64,000 bases of DNA from JAXMAO01 sp046350375 (GTDB lineage: Bacteria; Planctomycetota; Phycisphaerae; UBA1845; UTPLA1): NCBI GenBank assembly GCA_046350375.1, contig JAXMAO010000002.1, positions 310,001-374,000 on the forward strand, given 5' to 3'. The translations under genes and the position numbers were made by a program. Position 1 is the stretch's first letter; each line of letters begins with the position of its first letter. The notes beneath the pieces are model-generated. The model was not told the DNA's origin and made no database searches. It saw nothing but the letters and a program-made list of their open reading frames with translations. Positions 9,035-17,730 of the stretch are shown here, piece after piece.

Positions 9035-9718
9035 GTCGGCGAGCATGCGGGCGGCGTCGCGGCCGATCCGCAGCGAGCTGTCGGTCGGGTTATCCCAGTC
9101 GATCGGAAACTCGGCGATGCGCAGCCCGGCGCGGCGCGCCAGCGCCAGCAGCTCGACGTCGAAGGCGAAGCGCTCGAGCTGCTGATGCGGAAAGATGGCG
9201 CGCACCGCCGCGCGCGAAAAGAGCTTGAACCCGCACTGCGAGTCGCTGATGCCCGGCAGGACCAGCCGCCGCACGAAGTAGGGAAACGCCCGGCCGAGCG
9301 CCTGGCGCACCGGCTGCTGGCGGCGGACGATGCGCGAGTTCTGCATGCGGCGCGAGGCGATCCAGACGTCGGCGTCGGCGAGGCGCGGCGCGATGGCGTC
9401 GAGCTCGGCGATGCGCGTCGAGTTGTCGGCGTCCATGAAGAGCGCCCAATCACACGCGCTGGCGAGCATGCCGGTGCGCACCGCGTGCCCCTTGCCGCGG
9501 TTCGGAACGGTTTGCATGAGCTGCACGTCGCGCCCGAAGCGGCGCACGGCGGCGGCGGTTTCGTCGACGCTGCCGTCGTCGACCACGATCAGCTCGAACG
9601 CGCCGACGCGCCGCGCCAGCCAGTCGTGCACGTCGGCGAGCGTGGCCGCGATGAACGGGGCGGCGTTGTAAGCCGGAATGATGACCGAGAGCGACGACAA
9701 AGCCGGGCCAGGTTGCAT
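8954..9718 (-). CDS. Family 2 glycosyltransferase (dolichol-phosphate mannosyltransferase-like)
   Basis: A 254-residue GT-A fold transferase. The N-terminal nucleotide-binding motif is SVIIPAYNAA, followed by ELIVVDDGSVDET, NRGKGHAVRTGM and the metal-binding FMDADNST. A later SQCGFKLFSR segment is characteristic of the DPM1/polyprenyl-phosphate glycosyltransferase branch. It would move a sugar from an NDP-sugar to a polyprenyl phosphate at the inner membrane face. There are no clear C-terminal transmembrane helices, so it is the soluble DPM1-like type. The tail is Gly-rich and overlaps the convergent kinase gene by 81 bp; this stretch may be non-essential linker. No strong ribosome site precedes the ATG, so the start is moderately certain. 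Confidence 0.9.
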   Translation of the reverse strand: MQPGPALSSLSVIIPAYNAAPFIAATLADVHDWLARRVGAFELIVVDDGSVDETAAAVRRFGRDVQLMQTVPNRGKGHAVRTGMLASACDWALFMDADNSTRIAELDAIAPRLADADVWIASRRMQNSRIVRRQQPVRQALGRAFPYFVRRLVLPGISDSQCGFKLFSRAAVRAIFPHQQLERFAFDVELLALARRAGLRIAEFPIDWDNPTDSSLRIGRDAARMLADLFGLWWRMYGGGRGPGGGGGAAGRGE

Positions 9719-9827
9719 GGATTCGTGCGTCGCGAAGATCGCCGGCGCGTCTGCCGGGCCGGGGCAGATCGCGGACGCGCCGTGCGTTCGCGTGGTCGGC
9801 CCCGTCGGTTTGCGGTATCTTTATCGT

Positions 9828-12149
9828 ATGAACCTGAACCGCGCACAAGTGATCGACGAAAACCTGGTCCGCTTCCTGCGCGAGCGGATCGACGCCGACC
9901 CGGAGGCGCGCGTCGGCGCCGAGCTCGACGCCCCGATCCGCGCCGGTCACGCCCTGACCGGGCGCGAAACGCTCGACCTGTTCCACTCGCAGATGATCTG
10001 CCGCCACCTCGACCTGATTGCGCGCGAGCTGCGCGGGCGCGACCAGGGCTTCTACACCATCGGCTCGGCCGGTCACGAGGGCAACGCCGTCGTCGGCCGG
10101 CTGACGCGCTACACCGATCCGGCTTTGCTGCACTATCGCAGCGGGGCCTTCATGGTGCAGCGCGCCAAGCAGCTGCCCGGCAGCACGCCGGTGTGGGATA
10201 CGCTGCTGTCGCAGGTGGCGTCGGCCGAAGACCCGATCGCCGGCGGTCGCCACAAGGTGTGGGGCAGCAAGCCGTTGTGGGTTTTGCCGCAGACCAGCAC
10301 CATTGCCAGCCATCTGCCCAAGTCGGTCGGCACGGCCTTCGCCATCGAGCGCGCCCGGCGTGGCGGCGTGACGCTGCCGGTGCCGGCCGACAGCATCGTG
10401 GTGTGCAGCTTCGGCGACGCGAGCTGCAACCACGGCGTCGCGGCGGCGGCCTTCAACACCACCTCGTGGATCCGCCACCAGAACCTGCCTCTGCCGATCC
10501 TGTTTGTCTGCGAGGACAATGGCATCGGCATCTCGGTCCATACGCCGCCCGGCTGGGTCGAGACGATGGCGCGGGCCCGGCCGCACTTCGAATACTTCAC
10601 CGCCGACGCGCTCGACCTGGTCGAGGCGCACTCGGTGGTGGCCGAGGCGGTGGCCTGCTGCCGGTCGCGCCGCCAGCCGGTCTTTCTGCACCTGCGGTGC
10701 GTGCGCCTGCTGGGTCACGCCGGCAGCGACATCGAGACCGAGTATCACACCCTGGCCGAAATCGCCGCGGTCGAGGCGCACGACCCTTTGCTGCGCTCGG
10801 CGGCGCTGCTGCTCGACGCCGGCGTCATCACCGCGCGGCAACTGCTCGACTCGTACGAGTCGATCCGGCGGCGCGTGCGGGCAGTGTCGGAGGAGGCCGT
10901 CCGCCGGCCGAAGCAGACGCGCGTCGCCGAGATCGTCGCCGCTGGCGCCCCATGCATGCCGACGCCGTGCAGCGCGAGGCGGCCCGAGCAGCCGGACGCC
11001 GAGGCCCGCCTGGCGGCGTTCGGCGGGACGGAAAAGCTGCCCGATGCGGGTCGGCCGCGCCACCTCAAGGTGCTGCTCAACTGGGCGCTGCACGACGCCA
11101 TGGTGAAGTATCCGCAGCTGGTGCTCTTCGGCGAGGACGTGGCCAGGAAAGGCGGCGTCTACAACGTCACCACCGGGCTGACCGAGACCTTCGGGCTGGC
11201 GCGCTGCTTCAACACGCTGCTCGACGAGACGACCATTCTCGGGCTGGCGATCGGCCTGGGGCAGATGGGTTTTTTGCCGATGCCCGAGATTCAATACCTC
11301 GCTTATTACCACAACGCCGAGGACCAGCTCCGCGGCGAGGCGTGCAGCCTGCAGTACTTCTCGCAGGACCAGTTCCGCAACCCGATGGTCGTGCGGATCG
11401 CCGGCATGGCCTACCAGAAGGGGTTCGGCGGCCACTTCCACAACGACAACAGCGTGGCGGCGCTGCGCGACATTCCCGGGCTGGTCATCGGCCTGCCGTC
11501 GCGCGGCGACGACGCCGTCGGCATGCTGCGGACGATGCTGGCGCTGGCGGCGGTCGACGGGCGCGTCTCTGCGCTGATCGAGCCGATCGCGCTCTACATG
11601 ACCAAGGACCTGTACGACGCAGGCGACGGCCTGTGGCAGTATGCCTACCCGTCGTTCGACGCGACCGTGCCGCTGGGCGCCGGGCGGACCTACTTCGCCG
11701 ACGCGCCCGACCTCACGCTGCTCACCTACGGCAACGGGGTCTATCTGTCGCTGCGGGCCGCGAAAACGCTGGAGCGCGAGCACGGCCTTCGCTGCCGCGT
11801 GTCCGACATCCGCTGGCTCAATCCGCTGCCGGTCGATTTCATCGAGGCCGAGGCCCGCGCCACCGGGCGCGTGCTCGTGGTCGACGAGTGCCGCCGCACG
11901 GGCGGGATGGCCGAGCCGATCGTCACCGCGCTGCTCGAGCGCTGCGGCAGCGACGTGTCGGTGGCGCGGCTCTGCGCCGAGGACGTCTACATTCCGCTCG
12001 GCAAGGCGGCCAACGTGGTGCTGGTCAGCGAGTCGGGCATTGTCGAGGCGGCGCGGCAGCTCGCCGGCAACACCGCGCGGCGCGACGTCCCCAACGGCCC
12101 GCCGCACGCCCTGCCGCGCGGCCGCGCGCCCGCCGGGGCCGGAATGTAA
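9828..12149 (+). CDS. Thiamine-diphosphate-dependent 2-oxoacid dehydrogenase E1, alpha and beta subunits fused
   Basis: 773 residues from the ATG at 9828; an in-frame ATG 150 bp upstream lacks homologous-looking sequence. Residues about 45-360 are the E1-alpha half, with the ThDP/Mg motif GDASCNHG (196-203) continued by EDNGIGIS (229-236). Residues about 405-750 are the E1-beta half (LFGEDVARKGGVY, GLAIGLGQMGFLPMPEIQY, LTYGNGVYLSL). The enzyme decarboxylates a 2-oxoacid and passes the acyl group to the lipoyl arm of an E2. Single-chain alpha-beta E1 proteins exist among branched-chain and acetoin/pyruvate-type enzymes, but the substrate cannot be fixed from sequence. No E2 or E3 gene lies in the window, so the partners are elsewhere. 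It is followed after 8 bp by a protease gene, probably by chance rather than by a functional link. Confidence 0.9.
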   Translation: MNLNRAQVIDENLVRFLRERIDADPEARVGAELDAPIRAGHALTGRETLDLFHSQMICRHLDLIARELRGRDQGFYTIGSAGHEGNAVVGRLTRYTDPALLHYRSGAFMVQRAKQLPGSTPVWDTLLSQVASAEDPIAGGRHKVWGSKPLWVLPQTSTIASHLPKSVGTAFAIERARRGGVTLPVPADSIVVCSFGDASCNHGVAAAAFNTTSWIRHQNLPLPILFVCEDNGIGISVHTPPGWVETMARARPHFEYFTADALDLVEAHSVVAEAVACCRSRRQPVFLHLRCVRLLGHAGSDIETEYHTLAEIAAVEAHDPLLRSAALLLDAGVITARQLLDSYESIRRRVRAVSEEAVRRPKQTRVAEIVAAGAPCMPTPCSARRPEQPDAEARLAAFGGTEKLPDAGRPRHLKVLLNWALHDAMVKYPQLVLFGEDVARKGGVYNVTTGLTETFGLARCFNTLLDETTILGLAIGLGQMGFLPMPEIQYLAYYHNAEDQLRGEACSLQYFSQDQFRNPMVVRIAGMAYQKGFGGHFHNDNSVAALRDIPGLVIGLPSRGDDAVGMLRTMLALAAVDGRVSALIEPIALYMTKDLYDAGDGLWQYAYPSFDATVPLGAGRTYFADAPDLTLLTYGNGVYLSLRAAKTLEREHGLRCRVSDIRWLNPLPVDFIEAEARATGRVLVVDECRRTGGMAEPIVTALLERCGSDVSVARLCAEDVYIPLGKAANVVLVSESGIVEAARQLAGNTARRDVPNGPPHALPRGRAPAGAGM

Positions 12150-12157
12150 CAACTCGC

Positions 12158-13453
12158 ATGACGCGCACCATTGAAACGCTGCCCCGTCTCGGCCGCACGG
12201 CGCTGGCGGCGGGCGTGATAGTGTTCGCCGCCGCGGCGCGAGCGACTCCCACCGCTCCGCCGACCCACGTCCCGATCGTCGCGATCGTCATTTCCGACGA
12301 CGACGGCTCTCGAACGGCGACGACCAGCCCCGACAACGTGCGAACCTGGCTCGAATTCGCCAATCGCGTTTTTGCCCCGGCGGGCATCGCGTTCGACTTC
12401 GCCGGCGACGCGTCGGACTTCCTCACGCTGCGCGATTCGGTCATCAATCGACTGGTCGGCGACGTGCAGGCCGACTGGCACGCGGCCCAGCGGCACTCCA
12501 TCGCTATCGCCAGCCGCCATCCCACGCAGGTCGTTCTGTTCTTCCGCTACGGGCCGGACCCGCTGCCCACCGGGGCGAGCTTCGGCGGCTTCGACAACAA
12601 CTTCGTCACCATGTGCGGCTGGCAGGCCGGCAACCACTGCGGCCACCCGCACACCGACGCGCTGGCGCACGAGATCGGCCATTACCTGGGGCTGTCGCAC
12701 ACCTTTCCGCAGCCGTTCGAGAGCGCCGACGCGGCGCTGAAGTTCCTGCGCGAGCATGGCAACCGCCCGGCGGCATTCGACGGCGACGGGCTGGCCGACA
12801 CGCCGCCCGATCCGTGCGTGCGCTACACCGAGTGCGAGCGGGTCTCGACGCTGACGCTCGGCACGCTGACGCTGCCGCTGTCGCGCCGCAACATCATGTC
12901 CTATTACGACGAGCGCGACGCGCTCTCGCCGCAGCAGATCGCCCGCGTGCGCTGGTATCTCGCCTTCCGCCGCGCGCACGGCATGCGCCTGCCGACCAAT
13001 GACACCGCCGCCGCCGCGCAGGAAGTCGAGTCGCTGCCGCGCCGCGACGTCCGCCGCTGCACGCCGATCGTCCAGCCGATGGGCGGCTTCGGCTGCCGGA
13101 GCTGGAGCGGCGGGGCGCAGCTCTACTGCAAGGCGGAACATGGCGGCGGACTGACGGTGAGCTTTCGCGCCCCGACCGCCGGGCGCGCGCGGATCGACCT
13201 GTACGCCACGCTGGCACCCGACTACGGCCGCATGACGCTGACGCTCGATCGCCGGCGGCTGCCGCACGAGATCGACGGCTATGGGCCGGCCGTTCACGAA
13301 ACCGGGCCGATCGCGCTGGGCGAGTTCGCCCTGGCGGCCGGTGAACACAGCCTGCAGGTCGACGTCCGCTCGAAGAATCCGCGGGCGTCCGGCTTCGCGT
13401 TCGGCCTCGACTGCATCGACGTCGTGCCGGTCGGGGCGCGAGGTGCCCCGTGA
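12158..13453 (+). CDS. Secreted metzincin-type zinc metalloprotease (M43 pappalysin-like)
   Basis: 431 residues with a signal peptide (a hydrophobic stretch at about 13-28 ending AAARA). The zinc-binding signature HEIGHYLGLSH at 171-181 supplies three His ligands and the general-base Glu. The later NIMSYY provides the Met-turn expected of metzincins. A Cys-x-Trp context (TMCGWQAGNHCGH) just before the zinc helix and the DGLADTPPDP segment after it resemble the M43 pappalysin group. The last 120 residues look like a separate beta-rich domain. The start at 12158 is eight bases after the preceding gene. The stop TGA overlaps the GTG of the next gene (GTGA), suggesting translational coupling. The substrate is unknown; an extracellular location is inferred from the signal peptide. 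Confidence 0.88.
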   Translation: MTRTIETLPRLGRTALAAGVIVFAAAARATPTAPPTHVPIVAIVISDDDGSRTATTSPDNVRTWLEFANRVFAPAGIAFDFAGDASDFLTLRDSVINRLVGDVQADWHAAQRHSIAIASRHPTQVVLFFRYGPDPLPTGASFGGFDNNFVTMCGWQAGNHCGHPHTDALAHEIGHYLGLSHTFPQPFESADAALKFLREHGNRPAAFDGDGLADTPPDPCVRYTECERVSTLTLGTLTLPLSRRNIMSYYDERDALSPQQIARVRWYLAFRRAHGMRLPTNDTAAAAQEVESLPRRDVRRCTPIVQPMGGFGCRSWSGGAQLYCKAEHGGGLTVSFRAPTAGRARIDLYATLAPDYGRMTLTLDRRRLPHEIDGYGPAVHETGPIALGEFALAAGEHSLQVDVRSKNPRASGFAFGLDCIDVVPVGARGAP

Positions 13454-15351
13454 GCAGCGCGCGTGACGTGGCGGTCGACCGATCGTTCGCCGCGCCGCCC
13501 GGACCGCCGGCGTGGCTGATCGCCGGCGTGGCGCTGCTGCTGATGGCCGGCGCATTCGCCAACGCGCTCACCTGCGGATTCGTCTACGACGACAACCGCC
13601 AGATCGTCGACAACTACCTCATCCAGCGGCCGGAATACTTCTGGACCGCCATGACCTCGGACGTGTGGGGCTTTGCCGGCGAACGGGCCGGCTCGGTCAG
13701 CAACTATTTCCGCCCCGCGGCGGTGCTCTGGATGATGGTGAACTACCGGCTGTTCGGCCTGGCGCCGCTCGGCTGGCACGTGACCAACCTGCTGCTGCAC
13801 GTCTGGGCGACGCTGCTGGTGCTGCGCGTTGTGCGGCAGCTGGGAGTCCAGCCGGCCGTCGCCGCCGCGGTCACCTGGCTGTTCGCCGTCCACCCGGTGC
13901 ATGTCGAGTCGGTCACGTGGGTCGCCGGCTCGCACGACCTGCTGATGGCCGTGGGCATCCTGCACTCCTTCTCGGCCTACCTGCGCTACCGCGCGTCGGG
14001 ACGCGGCGCGGCGCTGGTGGCGGCGGCGCTGTGGTATCTGCCGGCGATGTTCTCGAAGGAATCGGCCGCGGCCTACGTCGGCGTGGTGGTCGTGTGCGAG
14101 TGGCTGCTGCCGACCGCGGCGACACTCACGCGCGGCGCGCGGCTGCGACGGGTGGCGATCGCCGCCGCACCGCTGGTCGGCGTGGTCATGCTCTATCTTG
14201 CGGCGCGGCTGGCGGTGCACATCACCTATCGGCAGTCGGTCTCGGGCATGTCGAAGCGCGAGTTCGTGCTGTTCGTGCCGCAGTCGCTGGTGTTCTACGT
14301 GCGGCAGGTCTTCGCGCCATTCTGGCTCAACCCCATCCACGCCTTGCGGGCGACGCCGGGCGAGTTTGACCCCTGGCTGTGGCTGCCGATTCTGATTTCC
14401 GTCGCGCTCGCGGTGGTCGCTCTCCTGCTGTTCCGTCGCGACACGGTCCACATTGTCGGCTACGCGTTCTTCCTCGGACTGCTGGTGCTGCCGATCTACA
14501 ACGGCCGGGCACTGCCGCCCGAGGGGCGCATCCACGACCGCTACCTCTACCTGCCGCTGTTCGGCGTGCTGCTGGTCGTGGTGTCGCGCCTTGCCGAGCG
14601 GATGTCCCCCGCCACGGCGGGCCGGCGGGTGACACTCGCGGGGCTGGTCGCGGCGCTGGCCTGCTGCGTGCTGACGGTGCGATACAACCCCGCGTTCAAG
14701 AACGACCTGTCTCTGTGGGAGTGGACGGTGCGCCACGACCCGAACTGCGTGACGGGCCGCGCGACGCTCTCGTTCACCTATCGCCACGCCGGACGCATGG
14801 CGGAGGCCCGCCGGCAGATCGACGCCGCCCTGGCGCTCGAGCCCGACCACCTCGTAAGCCACCTCGAGCTGGCCCAGCTTGCGGCGGACGCCCACGAGTG
14901 GCAAAAGGCCGAGCAACTGGCGCGGCGCGTGCTGGAACAGGAGCCGATTCCCGCCGCCGCCGACCTGCTGGGGGCGATGCTGATGCGGCAGAGCCGCCCG
15001 GGCGAGGCGGCGACGCTGTTCGAGTCGTCGATGAAGCAGATGCCCAAGCTGCGCGTGAAGTACGGCATCAACGCAGCGGTCGCGGCGCGCGCCGCGGGCG
15101 ACGTCCTCCGCGCCATCGCCGACCTCGAGGCCGCCCAGGGCGCGGCCGACGCCGATCCCGATCGCAACCTGCTCAAGCTGCACGCGATGCTGGCGGACCT
15201 GTCGGCCGAAGTCGGGCGGAACGACGTGGCGCTGCGCGCCGCGGAACACTTCCTGAACGTGTCGGAAGGGACGACCGACCCGGACCTGCTCGCGTGGCGC
15301 GACCGCACGGTGGCGCTGTTGCGGCGACTGACGGCGGGCAGGCGGTCGTAG
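13450..15351 (+). CDS. Polytopic membrane protein with C-terminal TPR repeats (TMTC/O-mannosyltransferase-like)
   Basis: 633 residues starting at a GTG that overlaps the upstream stop by four bases. The first 410 residues contain about ten hydrophobic segments. Motifs recall GT-C glycosyltransferases of the TMTC type: FVYDDNRQIVDN near residue 46, NYFRPAAVLW, GWHVTNLLLHV, and AVHPVHVESVTWVAGSHDLL. The C-terminal 220 residues form tetratricopeptide repeats (for example GRATLSFTYRHAGRMAEARR). Family members move sugars from polyprenyl-phosphate donors onto proteins or glycans outside the cytoplasm. The donor could come from a DPM1-like enzyme such as the one encoded at 8954-9718, but that link is inferred from proximity only. 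The substrate is unknown. Confidence 0.85.
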   Translation: MSSARDVAVDRSFAAPPGPPAWLIAGVALLLMAGAFANALTCGFVYDDNRQIVDNYLIQRPEYFWTAMTSDVWGFAGERAGSVSNYFRPAAVLWMMVNYRLFGLAPLGWHVTNLLLHVWATLLVLRVVRQLGVQPAVAAAVTWLFAVHPVHVESVTWVAGSHDLLMAVGILHSFSAYLRYRASGRGAALVAAALWYLPAMFSKESAAAYVGVVVVCEWLLPTAATLTRGARLRRVAIAAAPLVGVVMLYLAARLAVHITYRQSVSGMSKREFVLFVPQSLVFYVRQVFAPFWLNPIHALRATPGEFDPWLWLPILISVALAVVALLLFRRDTVHIVGYAFFLGLLVLPIYNGRALPPEGRIHDRYLYLPLFGVLLVVVSRLAERMSPATAGRRVTLAGLVAALACCVLTVRYNPAFKNDLSLWEWTVRHDPNCVTGRATLSFTYRHAGRMAEARRQIDAALALEPDHLVSHLELAQLAADAHEWQKAEQLARRVLEQEPIPAAADLLGAMLMRQSRPGEAATLFESSMKQMPKLRVKYGINAAVAARAAGDVLRAIADLEAAQGAADADPDRNLLKLHAMLADLSAEVGRNDVALRAAEHFLNVSEGTTDPDLLAWRDRTVALLRRLTAGRRS

Positions 15352-15392
15352 CGCAGCGGCGCGCCCGCCCGCGCGCCTCAGGCCGGAGCGCC

Positions 15393-17504
15393 TCAGGCCG
15401 GCGCGAGCGCAGCGCCGGGCGAGCCGGTCTCGGCCGCCAGGACCTGCTCGTGGGTCGCCTGCTCTTCGCCGTACCGCACCAGTCGCGCGCTGTTGAACAC
15501 CACCACGAAGCTCGATGCGGTGTGCAGCACGGCCGCCATGATCGGCGTGACGATTCCGAAGGCGCCCAGCGTCACGATCGTGACGACGAACAGCACGCCG
15601 AAGACCAGGTTCTGCCGGATGACGCGGACCGTCTGGCGGCTGAGCCGCACCAGGAACGGCAGGCGCGTCAGGTCGTTGTTGAGCAGCGCGATCGACGCCG
15701 AGTTGATCGCGATGTCGGACCCGGCCGCGCCCATGGCGACGCCCAGGTCGCCGGCGGCCAGGGCCGGGGCGTCGTTCACGCCGTCGCCGACCACCACCAC
15801 GCGGTGCCCCTCGCGGCGCATCTGCTCGACCAGGTCGAGCTTCTCGTGCGGCAGGCACTCGGCCTTGAACTCAGAGCAGCCCATCTCGCGCGCCACCTTG
15901 CGCGCCACGGCCCGCCGATCGCCGGTCAGCATCGCCACGCGCCGCAGACCGACGGCCATCAACTGCTGCACGGCCTCCTTCGCGGCCGGACGGGTTCGAT
16001 CTTCGACCCCCACGAACCCCAGGCAGCGCCCGCCGCGCGCGACGAACAGCAGCCCCAGCCCCTCGGCCTTGCCGGCGGCGTCCGACACGCCGGACAGGTC
16101 CACGCCGCGCGACGCCAGGAAAGTGTCGCGCCCGACCAGCACGGTCTCGCCGCCGACCGTCGCCACCACACCCTGCCCGGGCACCTCTTCAAATTTCGCC
16201 GGGCGCTCCAGCTTCAGGTCCGCCTCGCGCGCCACGGCCACCAGCGCCCGGGCCGCCGGATGATTGCTGAGCTGCTCGGCGCTGCCGGCGGCAAACAGCA
16301 AAGCGGCCGGGTCGGCCCCGGACGCCGGGTTCAGCCGCGTGACGTGCAGCACGCCGGTCGTGAGGGTGCCGGTCTTGTCGAAGACGACCGCGGTCAGGCG
16401 GCTGGCGGCCTCGAGGTGGGCGACGTTCTTGATGAGAATGCCCAGTCGCGCGGCACACGACAGTCCGGCCACAATCGCCGTGGGCGTCGCGATGATCAGC
16501 GCACAGGGGCAGCTCGCGACCAGCATGGCGATCGTCTTCTGGAGCCCACTGCCGTCGGCGCGGTTGAAGTAGAGCACCAGCGCCGCCAGCATCAGCACGA
16601 CCGGCGTGTACCAGACGGCGTACTGGTCGATCAGCCGCATGATTGGAATGCGCGTCCGCTCGGCCTGCAGGATGAGGTTCTGCACACGGCCGAGGGTGGT
16701 GTCGGCGCCGATCTTCGTGACTTCGATGTCGAGCGCGCCGGTCAGGTTGCTGGTGCCCGAGAAGACGGCGTCGCCGGGGCGCTTGTCGACCGGCAGCGAC
16801 TCGCCGGTCACGTTGGCCTGGTTGACGATCGACTCGCCGGTCACGACCGTGCCGTCGACCGGAATGTTGTCGCCCGGCCGGACGCGGACGTGCTGGCCGA
16901 TGCGCAGCTCCTGCACGTCCACCTCGCGCTCGCCGTCCGGTCCGGTGACCCGGGCGCGGGTCGGCGTGAGGCGGATAAGCGATTCGATGGCGGCCCGCGC
17001 GCCGATGGCGGTGCGCGTTTCGATCAGCTCGCTGAGCAGCAGGAAGAAGCCGATGACGCCGGCGGCGCGGTAGTCCTTCGAGGCGAAGGCCGCCAGGATC
17101 GCCAGCGCCACCAGCTCGTCCATGTGCATGTGGCCCGAGACGAGGTTGCGCAGGGCGTGCCAGATGATCCGCACGCCCAGCAGCGCCGCGCCGACCGCCG
17201 CCACCAGGTCCATCTGGAAGCTGTATTCGTACTCGTGCACCTGCTGCACCACGCCGTCGATGGTGCGCTCTTCGATCCGCCACGGGCTGTACCACTGAAC
17301 GTAATAGCTGGTCAGAATCAGCATGCCGCCCATGAGCGTGGCCACCAGGCCGATGCTCGCCCGGCTGGCGGCGGCGGCCGTCTCGTGGGCGTGGTCGTGA
17401 AAGTGCGAGTGGTGGTCGTGCTCGGCGGCCGCGATGCCGAAGAAGCCATGTCCCATGTGAACCATCCCGGGATGCCCGCCCGGCGGCGACCGTCGGGCTG
17501 CCAC
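15393..17504 (-). CDS. Heavy-metal-translocating P1B-type ATPase (Zn/Cd/Co-like) with His-rich N-terminus
   Basis: 703 residues. All P-type ATPase signatures are present: TGES (222-225), intramembrane SCPCAL (331-336) that selects soft metals, phosphorylation site DKTGT with Asp376, the nucleotide-binding His in SNHPAARA, and the hinge GDGVNDAP. Instead of a Cys-x-x-Cys metal domain, the N-terminus has a His/Asp cluster (HDHHSHFHDHAH, 29-40), which suits Zn2+, Cd2+ or Co2+ export. Metal is pumped out of the cytoplasm at the cost of ATP. An alternative start at Met14 (17465) is possible, since neither start has a convincing ribosome site. No metal-responsive regulator is next to it. The gene converges on the TPR membrane protein gene, 41 bp apart. 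Confidence 0.93.
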   Translation of the reverse strand: MAARRSPPGGHPGMVHMGHGFFGIAAAEHDHHSHFHDHAHETAAAASRASIGLVATLMGGMLILTSYYVQWYSPWRIEERTIDGVVQQVHEYEYSFQMDLVAAVGAALLGVRIIWHALRNLVSGHMHMDELVALAILAAFASKDYRAAGVIGFFLLLSELIETRTAIGARAAIESLIRLTPTRARVTGPDGEREVDVQELRIGQHVRVRPGDNIPVDGTVVTGESIVNQANVTGESLPVDKRPGDAVFSGTSNLTGALDIEVTKIGADTTLGRVQNLILQAERTRIPIMRLIDQYAVWYTPVVLMLAALVLYFNRADGSGLQKTIAMLVASCPCALIIATPTAIVAGLSCAARLGILIKNVAHLEAASRLTAVVFDKTGTLTTGVLHVTRLNPASGADPAALLFAAGSAEQLSNHPAARALVAVAREADLKLERPAKFEEVPGQGVVATVGGETVLVGRDTFLASRGVDLSGVSDAAGKAEGLGLLFVARGGRCLGFVGVEDRTRPAAKEAVQQLMAVGLRRVAMLTGDRRAVARKVAREMGCSEFKAECLPHEKLDLVEQMRREGHRVVVVGDGVNDAPALAAGDLGVAMGAAGSDIAINSASIALLNNDLTRLPFLVRLSRQTVRVIRQNLVFGVLFVVTIVTLGAFGIVTPIMAAVLHTASSFVVVFNSARLVRYGEEQATHEQVLAAETGSPGAALAPA

Positions 17505-17730
17505 CGTCAGACGGGCAAACGTGGCGAGAGTTCCGCCTGAAATCAGCCTAACGGGCGAGCGGGCGCGGTGCCAAGCCCGGCCGCCGTGCAGCCAGGCCGG
17601 CCGACGCGGCGTGCCAGCCGTTACTACGGGCGCAGCCGGGGCGCGGTTCAGCCGCCGGACCGGAACGCGCTCGCCGACCGGGCCGGCCGGTCGGGCAGCT
17701 TCGCGCGCGGCGCGTTGCCGCGCACCGCGG

